A DNA stretch of 64,000 nt, from the NCBI GenBank assembly GCA_030374805.1, contig JARGSG010000070.1, positions 248,001 to 312,000 on the forward strand, given 5' to 3'. The position numbers were made by a program, and so were the translations under genes. The notes beneath the pieces were generated by a model. That model worked only from the letters and a program-made list of their open reading frames with translations. It was not told the DNA's origin and did not search any database. Source of the stretch: Gracilaria gracilis (Eukaryota > Rhodophyta > Florideophyceae > Gracilariales > Gracilariaceae). Below are positions 41,672 to 51,390 of this stretch, in pieces; position 1 is the stretch's first letter; each line of letters opens with the position of its first letter.

Positions 41672-43266
41672 TTATTTGGTTAGCTGCGTTGTCAATTTGA
41701 TGACTATTTGCTTTCAAGGTGAGCAGCTCACGACAAGAGCACACGAAGTTATGCTCTCGCCCTTTCTCGTCATATACCGTACCAGTCATCACCATCACTT
41801 TAGCAAATGTCCTTTGTCCAGACGAGGATGAACAAGCGAAGAAATTGTGGATCAGATACTATCTCTTCCGGCGTAGATAATTGGGGGCTAACATCTTACC
41901 AATAAAAAGCTCGCGGAATTCCTGTATCGCGTGCTTTACAACTTGTTCTGTGATTGTTGTTCGAGATACAAGTATATTTGTCGGCTACCAAGGGTACCTT
42001 ACTAACATGACGCCATATTTTTATTCCACTACCATAAGCACGTGATGTGTAAACGCTGTGGATACTTTGTCAGACAAAGTTTGTCTGCGCTGTGACGTGT
42101 GTCAACATCCATATAACTTGCTGTTGACAGCGTTTTTCATAAACCTTGGCACATCGCATAGTATCAAAGGAGTGGCAAGTGCCACAACACTTTAACATAA
42201 TGCATCTGCTCATGGTTTTGCCATTCGTGGCGCCAATATCTACCTTCGTATCATCCAAATCGTTGGCAATTGTGATTTGCTCCTTCCTCGCTGGCAGAAA
42301 AGTATCAGAGGTTTAAAAAATTCCATCTTGGAAGCTAATGTTGTATAGACTTTCTCAACCCACGTCTTTTCCTTTTTTTTAGTACGAGAAACGCTGACCA
42401 TATAATGTGATTCACACGCTCCCTTTTATCAGGTAAAGCTGCTCTTCCAAGAACACTACGTGTTATCTTCGTTATGTTGCTTTCGTTGACGCACAAATCA
42501 CTGAAATGCTGCTAATACTAAATGTATTCAAGACATGTCTACGACCTCCAACAATCTCGAATGTATCACACAATAGGTCTGGATACGGGTAAACTTCTGT
42601 CATCACAGAAGTTCGTCCTCATACAGACCACTTGGAAGACATTTTGGCTGATTTTTGTATTGCTGCATTGTTGATACATACGAGAAAGGAGGAGTCTAGA
42701 GATAGATGATATTCTCATTAAAGAAAATGTATCGTTAGCAGCAGCAGGTACACTTGAGTTTCTGTTCTTACATCGCATATCCAGCCTCAGAGCATTGAAC
42801 TCTTCTACGTGTACTTGGGTTTTCGGTTTTTTGAGTTTTTGCTGCTGGTCCTCCTCGTTGCTCGTTGTTCTGCGGACTCGTGTGGAAAGCACCAGATCCG
42901 CTTTCAATCTTTGACTTTCCGTAAATTACGTAGGACACCAGTGTCTCCTTCCTTTCAAGCAACGAACAAGCCTTGACGGTCAAGGGCTACTCAGATGAGT
43001 ACACGTGTGATCCAAAAATCAATTGTCAATTAGCCAGATATCTCCATAGTTTCGTAATTCTTTTCATTCGCCCATTTGGCGACGACGGTTCACTGGACCT
43101 CCTGTACACGATGCAAGTCGTGCAGTCGTTCGAGCTGGGAAACGCTTTGATCCATTATCACCAGACCACCGCGCTAAACGCGCTCCAAGCAGGTGAACCA
43201 TCTCCTTTCACTCGACCCCGTCGAGTTTTCTACATCTCCACCTAAGCACAACCGATCACGCGCAAA
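41672..43266. other. Intergenic, no gene recognised
   Basis: AT-richer spacer of 1.6 kb. It holds the dyad TACCAAGGGTA (41986-41996), a perfect palindrome CAGACAAAGTTTGTCTG (42071-42087) and TACCTTCGTA (42241-42250). The minus-strand frame 42566-42907 has no recognisable motif. Confidence 0.4.
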
Positions 43267-43893
43267 ATGGAAGGCGGAGTCGATAAGGAGAAGCTTGCCA
43301 AGCTTCAGCGCATGGCCGCCGGGGTGCGCGTCGGTGGAAAGGGCTCAGTTCGAAGAAAGAAGAAGGCTGTTCACAAGGCCGCTCCTACCGACGACAAGCG
43401 CCTACAGACTACCCTTAAGCGCCTGCAGCTCAGCCAACTTCCGGGTATCGAAGAAGTTAATATCTTCCGCGACAACGGTCAAGTAATAAATTTCCAGAAC
43501 CCTAAGGTTCAAGCACAAATCTCGGCAAACACCTACGTGGTCTCCGGACAGGCCGTTACCAAATCGCTACAGGACATGCTACCTAGTATTGTCAACCAAC
43601 TGGGTGCAGACAATATGCCACAGATGAAATCGCTCATGGATCAACTTGGTGCCGCTGGTATTGGCGGTCAAGCTTCTTTGGCAAAGCCAAGTGCTGAAGA
43701 CGTTGATGACGAGGAAATCCCGGATCTCGTTGGTGCTGATAACTTTGAAGAGAAAGCTACTGCGGAAGCTTCCAAGGATGACGATGCGGACGCAAAGGAA
43801 GAGAAACCTGCTGCGGAGAACGGAGAAAAGGCTGATGGTGAAGATAAACCGGCCGATGACACGGCAGAAAAGTCTGAAGAGCCTTCATCGTAG
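43267..43893 (+). CDS. Nascent polypeptide-associated complex subunit beta (BTF3-like)
   Basis: Single-exon 208 aa. The N-terminal ribosome-binding stretch has GGKGSVRRKKKAVHKAAPTD, the RRKxKxxHK-type signature. The NAC domain is at about 40-105 (LQTTLKRLQLSQLPGIEEVN, NIFRDNGQVINFQNPKVQA, TYVVSGQAVTKSLQDMLP). A long acidic Glu/Asp/Lys tail (about 145-208) ends the protein; it is longer than in animals. Together with NAC-alpha it binds nascent chains at the ribosome exit and prevents mistargeting to the ER, where the SRP receptor encoded at 27.4-28.2 kb acts. Confidence 0.95.
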   Translation: MEGGVDKEKLAKLQRMAAGVRVGGKGSVRRKKKAVHKAAPTDDKRLQTTLKRLQLSQLPGIEEVNIFRDNGQVINFQNPKVQAQISANTYVVSGQAVTKSLQDMLPSIVNQLGADNMPQMKSLMDQLGAAGIGGQASLAKPSAEDVDDEEIPDLVGADNFEEKATAEASKDDDADAKEEKPAAENGEKADGEDKPADDTAEKSEEPSS

Positions 43894-44326
43894 TCTTGTA
43901 ACGCTGCATAGAAGTGCCATAGTAAAACCTGAGAAGCTCGAGCGCTGAAACTAGTATTTGCTAAAACAAACACTTATTGCCGTTTAGACTACTATCAATA
44001 CCGCAAGAAATCTGGGGTCTGGAGTAGTCAATTTCATTTCGATGAACATATTCATTTGCCTAATGCTTTGCTTCGCAAGAGTAGACCAGATTGTTCGCGA
44101 CAATTGATACTCTTGTTCGGCTTTAGAGCGGCAGCTCTTTGTAAGTATTTATTCACTACTCACGGCATGGAGATTAACTCCATAGTGCAGTTAAACGGTT
44201 CGCTTGACATGAAAATAGGCAAGCTGGTGCGTGTGGTGATCCGTACCCCGAGAATATTCACCATCTTGAGATCCGTTCCAATACGAAACATGATAGTTGC
44301 ACCCCCCTACTTGCCTGATGAAGTCT
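43894..44326. other. Intergenic (convergent 3' regions)
   Basis: Nothing coding is recognised between the NAC-beta stop and the stop of the minus-strand coiled-coil gene. Confidence 0.4.
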
Positions 44327-45331
44327 CTAAGGCACGGAAACGTTTGCATGGGCATTGTTAACTTCATACCCAGGAGTATTTCCGTTCAGCCCGTCGTGAA
44401 GATCACCGAACAGAGCAGCGTTTGGTAGCTCATCTCTTCCTCTATCAGTTAGAATTGGGGACGTCGCGATAGAACCCACGATGTTATTCAAAGCGGCATA
44501 TGATGTATCCTTGAAAGCATCCAAGTTGGAGTTTTGGAGAAACTCGAGGCAATGCAGTGTAGAGACGTCAACCGCCTCATCGTGAGGAACGTTTCCGTTG
44601 GGAGATGTTAGCATCACGTTAAAATAGCACAACAGATCCATATCCAGTTCTGTGATATAAGCCGGTGCTTTGTCTGTTTGTGCTTGAGAGTAGCTGAGTA
44701 GCGCCTCTCGAGATCCCGGCTGGCGAAGAAAATCGACGACATGAAAAAGATTTAGCACCTTCCGCACGTTCTCCTTCTTGACTTTGGCCCTTTCTGCGGG
44801 GATTGTGCTCTTCAGCTTCTCCAGTTCTTGCCGTAACGACTCGTTGTCATTCTTCAGAGCCTGGAATTCTGTCATGAGGACCTGTGAAGACGGGGGTACC
44901 TCTGAAGATTCGTCAGTAGTGCCACGGGTCCTGTTCTTTTCTTGTGTCGGGATGGAAAGGTCAGAATCATCATCTCTATGAGTGCCATCAGCAGAAGATG
45001 TAGTGCTTTCCCCTTGAACTTGAGAAGCCTTAGCGCGCTTTTCCTTTGCTTTGGCAGCCTTAGCAGACCGTTTGCTGGTCTGTTGCTTCTGGTCAGCTCG
45101 CTCAGGGGACTCGACAACTGTAGTTTGCTTCTTCAGAATTTCCTGGAGTTCGGCAAGCAATGCCTCCTTCTTCACACAACTCTTAACGCTCTCCATCTGC
45201 TCAGGGTTAAGCTCCTGTCCACTTGCTGCCGCCTGTTCCCAGGTCTTTGCACGATCAATGGCCTTTCGCAGATTGCGACATCGGTTGGACACCACTTTTA
45301 GGCATGCATCAATCACCTCTCTTTCAGACAT
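44327..45331 (-). CDS. Coiled-coil protein of unknown function, weakly caprin-like at the N-terminus
   Basis: Single-exon 334 aa. The first 70 residues (CRNLRKAIDRAKTWEQAAAS, GQELNPEQMESVKS) recall the caprin pattern in which a basic helix is followed by GExLNxxQLxAV; caprins are RNA-granule proteins. This is a pattern resemblance, not a firm call. Residues about 75-150 are charged and disordered, with a Lys-rich KRSAKAAKAKEKRAKAS stretch. A coiled coil follows (TEFQALKNDNESLRQELEKL). The C-terminal third is a helical region of unknown type (NVRKVLNLFHVVDFLRQPGS, LDMDLLCYFNVMLTSP). Composition is even and the frame long, so it is a real gene. Confidence 0.65.
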   Translation of the reverse strand: MSEREVIDACLKVVSNRCRNLRKAIDRAKTWEQAAASGQELNPEQMESVKSCVKKEALLAELQEILKKQTTVVESPERADQKQQTSKRSAKAAKAKEKRAKASQVQGESTTSSADGTHRDDDSDLSIPTQEKNRTRGTTDESSEVPPSSQVLMTEFQALKNDNESLRQELEKLKSTIPAERAKVKKENVRKVLNLFHVVDFLRQPGSREALLSYSQAQTDKAPAYITELDMDLLCYFNVMLTSPNGNVPHDEAVDVSTLHCLEFLQNSNLDAFKDTSYAALNNIVGSIATSPILTDRGRDELPNAALFGDLHDGLNGNTPGYEVNNAHANVSVP

Positions 45332-45876
45332 GTTACAGGCCGATTGCTCTAGGTATTTCGGACAGCTGTGACGAAAGTAAAGGTTGTGCGGAAAAAGGCG
45401 AGCGATTCGTTGGTGAGCGAGAGCGATGTATAAAGGTGCTCAACATCGACGGTGTCTGTTGATCCAAAAGGGGGGGAATGGGCGAAAGGTGCCTGCAATT
45501 TTATGTACGTCAAACAACTGCACAACCGAAGCAAGAGCCACGAATGCGCCGTGAACGGCTCACGCTTGTCTCCAGATTTCTCTATGATCCAGAAGAAGTG
45601 GAGCCTGTTTCTAAACACTATTTCAATGAAAATCCAACGTAAAAGTTGGGCCTGTATGTTCGAAATTTGAATTTAATTGGGAATACGAATATGGGAGCTT
45701 TTTTTTTTTTTGAAACACAGGATCACGCTTTTACCAAACCGGCTAGCTAAACCTTACGCAGTACGGCAGCGATAACCCGCGAGTGAAAAGCGCTTATCTC
45801 TATTCGGTTTGAGCATATTGAGACGCAATCGACCTAGATACAAGGGTCTTCGCTTCGAAGCGTTCCTTTTCGAGCA
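45332..45876. other. Divergent intergenic region between the coiled-coil gene and PRP19
   Basis: Contains a run of 12 T at about 45697-45711. No gene is seen. Confidence 0.4.
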
Positions 45877-47409
45877 ATGTACTGCGCCCTCTCCGGAAAC
45901 ATACCAAAGGAACCAGTGGTTTCAGTCAAAAGCGGATATCTGTTCGAACGCGCATTAATAGAGAAGCAGCTAGCTGTGAACGGGAACAAATGCCCTGAAA
46001 CCGGTGAGCCGTTATCTGCTTCGGACTTGCTCCCAGTCAAAAATGGTGAGCATATCTCGCCCTTACCACCAGAGAAGAGTTCAATGCCACATGTGCTAGA
46101 TCACGTGCGAGCTGAGTGGGATCGATTGTCCCTCGAGCTGCACACGTCACAAAAGCTACTGCATGAAACTAGACAAGAGCTTGCAACCGCATTGTACAGA
46201 TGTGACGCCAGCGCTCGTGTTATTGCCAGGTTGGAAAAGGAGTGTGACGAACTGAAGGCTTCTCGTGGAGCTGCGAATGGAGATGCGAAACGAGCTGACG
46301 ACCAGGTTAATGGAACGAAAGAAGCGGAAGAACAAAGCAAAGATCAACCGGATGGCCGGGAAGAAAATAAAGTTTCAACCAAAGAGGATAAATCTGAGCC
46401 AGGTGAGCAACTTTCTAAGGATAAAAGCGAAGGTACCGGTAGGGAGGGCGAGATTGTCACACTTCCGGCGGGAATAGTAAGTCAGGCTCAGAAGCTGGCA
46501 ATGGAACTGCAGGAAACACGTAAGTCGCGAAAGAGTAGCGCCCCTAAAAGCAGTGTTATATCATCCTTCGCGGAAATCGGGCGAACAGCTGTGGATGGCA
46601 CAGATGTGGAATTAAGAGCAGTGTGTGTAAATGGAGAAAAGACAATTGTTGGATGCAGCAATGGGAAGCTACATCTCGTAGAGCAGGATATGAAAGTATC
46701 ATTCTCCGAGGAGGCTCATAAAGGTGGCGTATCAGCGATGTGCTGGGATGAAAGAATTTTCACTGGCGGCAAAGATGGGGTAGTGAAGGTTTGGGATGAC
46801 GATATGAAATGCAAGGCCATGTTCGATGGAAAGGGGACTGTTCAAGACATTGAGAGGCATCCGCTGAAGAGCGTGATGTATTGCAGTCGCGGCGGTGGGT
46901 TTGAATGGCGGAACGTCGAAGATGGCGTGGTGATTGGCAGCGCAAAAGTAGACCATGACTGCGGAGCAATTCATCCAGATGGGCTTTTGTTCGCGACTGG
47001 AGGAAAGGCAGGACTGCGGATGTGGGATTTGTCGAGCCTGGAACAAGTAGCGGAACTGAAGACAGACGGCGTGACTCAGGTAGCAATGAGCGAAAAGGGG
47101 TACTACATGGTGAGCGTGGGCACAGACCAGGTGCTTGTGTGGGATTTGCGCAAACAGGCGGTGGTGGGCAGCGTGGCAATGACTGGCGCTTGCGGAGTGG
47201 CGCTGGATGAATTTGGGGAGTACGGATGCGCGACGGGTGCTGGTAGGGTGAATGTGTTTGGCGCTAAGAAAAAGGCGAAGGTGGTTGCCAGCGTCGAGAC
47301 GAAGGGCGGCAGCGATGCACGGCTGGGCATCGCGTGGGGGCCGCAGTCTTCGTTCGTGGTTGTGGGCGGGGCCGATGGGGTGCTGCAAAAGTTTGGCGCA
47401 GCGGCGTGA
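45877..47409 (+). CDS. PRPF19: Pre-mRNA-processing factor 19 (U-box, WD40)
   Basis: Single-exon 510 aa. The U-box is at the very N-terminus (MYCALSGNIPKEPVVSVKSG, LFERALIEKQLA, CPETGEPLSASDLLPVK), as always in Prp19. The Prp19 tetramerisation coiled coil follows (about 70-130: VLDHVRAEWDRLSLELHTSQ). An unusually long Glu/Lys/Asp linker spans about 130-200. The WD40 propeller runs from about 235: AMCWDERIFTGGKDGVVKVW, HPDGLLFATGGKAGLRMWDL, YYMVSVGTDQVLVWDLRKQA. Prp19 is a ubiquitin ligase and core of the NTC spliceosome-activating complex. Its presence fits an intron-poor but spliceosome-competent genome. Confidence 0.94.
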   Translation: MYCALSGNIPKEPVVSVKSGYLFERALIEKQLAVNGNKCPETGEPLSASDLLPVKNGEHISPLPPEKSSMPHVLDHVRAEWDRLSLELHTSQKLLHETRQELATALYRCDASARVIARLEKECDELKASRGAANGDAKRADDQVNGTKEAEEQSKDQPDGREENKVSTKEDKSEPGEQLSKDKSEGTGREGEIVTLPAGIVSQAQKLAMELQETRKSRKSSAPKSSVISSFAEIGRTAVDGTDVELRAVCVNGEKTIVGCSNGKLHLVEQDMKVSFSEEAHKGGVSAMCWDERIFTGGKDGVVKVWDDDMKCKAMFDGKGTVQDIERHPLKSVMYCSRGGGFEWRNVEDGVVIGSAKVDHDCGAIHPDGLLFATGGKAGLRMWDLSSLEQVAELKTDGVTQVAMSEKGYYMVSVGTDQVLVWDLRKQAVVGSVAMTGACGVALDEFGEYGCATGAGRVNVFGAKKKAKVVASVETKGGSDARLGIAWGPQSSFVVVGGADGVLQKFGAAA

Positions 47410-48194
47410 TGAGGCAGCTGCATTGCGTGTATCTAACTACAGTACCTTCGTAGACCGCTCCCGATGTAAAGTTTATCTACCACGCCTGGTAAAGCTTATT
47501 GTCCGTCGGCCATCATGGCAAGAAATGAATGATTCCTCTGCCGACTCGGCACATTGAACTTTTAAACGTTCGACGCGATCAAAAGCCAACACGTGAACTT
47601 TTAAACGTTCGACGCGATCAAAAGCCAACAGCCTGCGAAGTTCGTATCATGTGACTCTTTTTCGCCCTTGGTGAGGCCGCTGTCGTACGTGGCGCGTGTC
47701 TGCTGCGCAATCGGCGGCGCAACGCTCCACCGCGCATCGTCAGCGCCGCAAGTGCGCACATGGCGCCACCGCTGCCGAACACTGCGAGCCACCGTTTGCC
47801 AATCGTGGCGCCACAAGTGTCGAAAAGACCTTCTCGAAGGTTCTCAGAACGCTGGCGTGCAAAAAAACGGCCCCGTCTCACATCGTCGGCCGCAGCTGTC
47901 CGAGTCGGATTCCGTTCACCGTAACACCACGCCCCCGCACTGCGTCGCTTCGCCACTCCCGTCGACAACTTCGCCCCTTCTTATTGCCCACCTGCTTCCC
48001 GCGTGCTTTCGTTTCGAGTGTTTTCGCTGGTTGCGCGCGCCACCGCTTCACGTTCAGCTTGCTTTCGGGTGCTGCTCTAATTGCTTCTAACTTTGTTCTG
48101 CGTTTCCCTTTCCACCTCATTGCCCCCCCTCCCCCTTCGCAACACTCTCCATTCTCAGTACTAGGCTTGTTTCTTTTGTCGTCTTCACAGCAAC
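47410..48194. other. Intergenic with a 39-bp tandem duplication
   Basis: The 3' side of PRP19 holds TACCTTCGTA (47443-47452) and a direct repeat of period 39 bp (47555-47593 and 47594-47629, TGAACTTTTAAACGTTCGAC at the start of each). The DnaJ-proximal part is pyrimidine-rich, as expected for a 5' UTR. No coding frame is supported. Confidence 0.5.
47555..47629. repeat. 39-bp tandem duplication
   Basis: Two copies starting TGAACTTTTAAACGTTCGAC, second copy 36 bp, no differences seen over the shared part. Confidence 0.9.
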
Positions 48195-49545
48195 ATGTTC
48201 GGAGGTTTTCCAGGTATGGAGGGAATGGGCGGTATGGGCGGTATGGGCGGTATGGGCAGGCGTCGCAAAGTTGACAATGACCGCTTCTACCAACTACTGG
48301 TATGTTTGCACACCTCTCCATGTTTCTCCGAGTCAAACAGTGTCTGTCGCGGCCTTCGACTAACTCTCTAAACCCTATGTCCACCTATGTCTCACACAGG
48401 GCGTGGAGAAAGACGCCTCTCTCAGCCAGATTAAGAAGGCCTATCGAAAGCTGGCAATGACTCATCACCCTGATCGAGGAGGTGATGAGGAACGATTCAA
48501 GGAAATCACTACAGCCTTTGAGGTACTCAGCGATGAGGAAAAGCGACAGCTGTACGATGACTACGGTGAAGAAGGCCTCCGTGAAGGTGGCGGACCCGCT
48601 GACGCTCATGATCTCTTCAGCGCCATGTTTGGTGGCGGTGCCTCAAGGGGACCGAGGAAAGGCGAACCAGTCGTCCACAGCCTTCGTGTCACACTGGAAG
48701 ACCTCTACAAAGGAAAGACAAGCAAGCTCGCAATCATCCGTAACAGAGCATGCAAGACGTGTAGGGGAAGAGGCGCAAGCAGACCTGAAGCTGTAGAAAC
48801 TTGTTATGTATGTCACGGCAGGGGAATTCAGGTCACCTTGAATCAAATCGGCCCGGGTATGGTCCAACAGGTTCAAAACTCTTGCCGCAACTGCAAGGGT
48901 ATGGGTCAGACAATCAATGAGAGGTTCCGATGCGAAACTTGCAGAGGTGACAAGGTTGTCAAGGAGAGAAAGGTTTTGGAAGTATATGTCGACAAGGGAA
49001 TGCAACATGGTCAGAAAATCACTTTCACTGGCGAGGCCAATGCCAACCCTGGTGCTGTCGCCGGAGATGTTATTGTTGTCCTCAAACAGGAAGAACATGA
49101 TCGTTTCAATCGGAAAGAAAACAATCTCGTCTATGACGCCGAGATTGAGCTCGTCGACGCCTTGTGCGGTGTCGATTTCTATATCAAGCAGCTAGATGGT
49201 AGACTTTTGCATGTACACTCTCCCCCTGGAACTGTGATAACTCCTGGAATGGTTAAGAGTATCCCGAATGAGGGTATGCCTATCTGGAAGAATCCAATGG
49301 AACGGGGATTTATGTTTGTTAAGTTCGCCGTGAAGTTCCCGAGATATATATCACCGACGGAAAGCCATCGTCTTCACACCGTTTTTGGTCAGGGCACGCC
49401 ATTGCCTCCTTCGGGTGATGCTGAGGTGGAAGAAGTTCAAATGATCGAATTCGACCAGGATCACGTCAAGCAGACGCAAGCGAATGGCTCGGCGTACGAT
49501 GAAGATGACGAGGAGCAGCACAGAGTATCGTGTGCGCAGGGATAG
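48195..49545 (+). CDS. Type I DnaJ (DNAJA/Ydj1-like) co-chaperone with CaaX-like end, 2 exons
   Basis: Exons 48195-48299 and 48400-49545 give 416 aa. The 100-nt intron (GTATGT...CAG, GACTAAC upstream of the acceptor) separates a Gly/Met-rich N-terminal leader (MFGGFPGMEGMGGMGGMGGM) plus the first J-domain residues from the rest. The J-domain has HPD at residues 58-60. The cysteine-rich region has four CxxC units (CKTCRGRG, CYVCHGRG, CRNCKGMG, CETCRGDK; the last lacks the usual GxG). The C-terminal substrate-binding domains follow (GMQHGQKITFTGEANANPG). The last four residues CAQG have a CaaX-like arrangement, the place where Ydj1 and plant relatives (CAQQ) are farnesylated. It stimulates Hsp70 ATPase in the cytosol or at the ER surface. 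Confidence 0.94.
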
Positions 49546-49885
49546 CTGGGCGAACTTAGCGATTGTGTAAACCGTGCTTGATCGGTAAGACATAGAACCA
49601 ACGTTTTCAGAGCGGACTCTACTGCAGAACTGCGTCTTGCATCTTGTTGAGGCTTTTATTTGAAAGTACCCCTTGCACTACTCTTGTCCGATTAGTCTTG
49701 TGAAACGCTTTTGCAGTGAGACCTTCGCTCCCTTTGTCCTGCCTTCCTTCCGAGGTTACCGTCACCCAGTCGGTTCATAATTTTTTTCACTACGAATCTA
49801 TGGGTCACTACGAATCTATCGGATCTTATCATAAGGTTGGTTGCACAGTCTTTTGGGGTACTGAGTCACTCAGTCTGAGTGTACA
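49546..49885. other. Intergenic (convergent 3' regions)
   Basis: Contains the short direct repeat CACTACGAATCTAT (near 49788 and 49806). Nothing coding is seen. Confidence 0.4.
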
Positions 49886-50674
49886 TCAGGCCCGTCTACG
49901 AGAAGCGAAGTATCCTGCAGCGGCTGCAACGGCGGCATCCACAGCTGCGTTGGTCAATGCGGACGTGTCAGAGTTTACAAATCCGTTCCATGCGTAAAAC
50001 AGAGAAGCCACAATGAACGCCATTGAGGAGGCCAGCAGAACCTTCTCTTTTAGATGCCTGTCGCTTCGGTTTTGCTCTTTTTTCATATCTCCTGCCATAC
50101 CTTCAAGTTTTGTGAGTTCTTCCTGAATGATTTGGCGGTCGCTTTTAACCTGGTCAAGAATGTCGAGCCTCTTTTTCTCGTACTTCTCAAGCAATAAATC
50201 AGTTTCTTCTTGAATGATTTCTGTCGCACGTTGGGCAGCTTCTTGTTGTATCCCTTTTAAATCGTCCTTCATGTTGTTCACTATATCCTTCATCTGGGCG
50301 GCTCCAGATTTGGTGATACCATCCATCACTCTTCGATCTGATTCCTGAAGGTCTCTGTTCTCGATGGGAGTCTCCTTTAAAGAACGTTCGTACATTTCTC
50401 GTATCTTCCCTTCCAGCTCCAAAGAATTCGTTGCCTCGTCTGCCTGTGCACATCGCACTATAAACGTGTTTGAGCGTACTGGTCTCACGACATTTGCACT
50501 TCTTCGATAAGAGTCTATTGAACGCAATCGTGTACTTCCAGAGCTAGACCCAAGGAAGCTCGCCGTCGGATGAGGCAAAAAGCAGGTCCTTAATCTTAGA
50601 AAGCTCGTTTGAAACGGAGCATCGGGGTATGATATTTCGCAGGCAGTTCGAGCTCTAGAATTGGAGAAGCTCAT
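49886..50674 (-). CDS. Plastid-targeted coiled-coil, membrane-anchored protein of unknown function
   Basis: The first ATG in this frame is at 50674 (262 aa). Residues 1-80 are Ser/Arg/Phe rich (SFSNSRARTACEIS; RSIDSYRRSANVVRPVRSNT) and read as a transit peptide ending near FIVRCAQADE. The mature part is a long charged coiled coil (about 80-210: LEGKIREMYERSLKE, IQQEAAQRATEIIQEETDLL, YEKKRLDILDQVKSDRQIIQ). One hydrophobic helix follows (VLLASSMAFIVASLFYAWNG). The Ala-rich end ALTNAAVDAAVAAAAGYFAS may be a second hydrophobic segment. I do not recognise the family; the design suggests a thylakoid or envelope anchor with a stromal coiled coil. TACCGTTGGTA lies 160 bp upstream. Confidence 0.7.
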   Translation of the reverse strand: MSFSNSRARTACEISYPDAPFQTSFLRLRTCFLPHPTASFLGSSSGSTRLRSIDSYRRSANVVRPVRSNTFIVRCAQADEATNSLELEGKIREMYERSLKETPIENRDLQESDRRVMDGITKSGAAQMKDIVNNMKDDLKGIQQEAAQRATEIIQEETDLLLEKYEKKRLDILDQVKSDRQIIQEELTKLEGMAGDMKKEQNRSDRHLKEKVLLASSMAFIVASLFYAWNGFVNSDTSALTNAAVDAAVAAAAGYFASRRRA

Positions 50675-51390
50675 TTTCGTGCCCGCACTGTCGGGCTTGC
50701 AATTGGGAGACAATGGAAGGCATGTGTGAACGTTTCTACCAAGGGTATAACTTGCGATTGATCTCCGGAAGCGATGTAACCCGCGGTGGCGCGCATGACT
50801 ATCTCAGATAAGGTGAAGTTTAACGTTGGTATGATACCGTTGGTACCTGTACTGCGAAAGCTATCGCAACTCTCAGTCAGACTCTCAGTCAGTCGGAGGT
50901 TTTCGCTTTTTTGGATCAGGAATTTCAGAAACCTGGCCTCAGACCTGATTGGGGAACCTGTCCTATCAGGTACAGTTCTCTGCGAGGAGAATTCCAGTCC
51001 CACTTTCCCAATCATCAGAACCATTGCCCGTGCCTCGAAAATCTCTTGTTAGCCAAAAATTCACACGGCTTGTAACTGGAGAACATCAACGCCCTCTCCA
51101 TTCTCTGAACACCCGCAGCGGGTTTAAGCCGAATTTGAGCGGAAGGGTAGTCCTTTGCATGTCTAACCAAGCGTCACGAGGTTTCATATCATCGTCTTAG
51201 TTCGATCTTGGGTTCAATCGAGTGCGAAAGATAACAACGACGTACTCTCCACTTTCAGTGGATTCCTCTTCATCCGACATATACCTCCCAGAGCAAAGTT
51301 TCAATTGCAAATCAATTCACCAAGGTGTCCTACCGCTAATCACGACCTTCATATCTTCTATTTGACGCACAAACGAAGCTCGAAAATAAT
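50675..51390. other. Divergent intergenic region between the plastid coiled-coil gene and MPC2
   Basis: Contains the dyad TACCGTTGGTA (50835-50845) and the tandem CTCAGTCAGACTCTCAGTCAG near 50872. No gene is supported. Confidence 0.4.

Noticed and set aside
42566..42907. 113-aa minus-strand frame in the AT-rich spacer
   Set aside because: No recognisable motif; likely chance.
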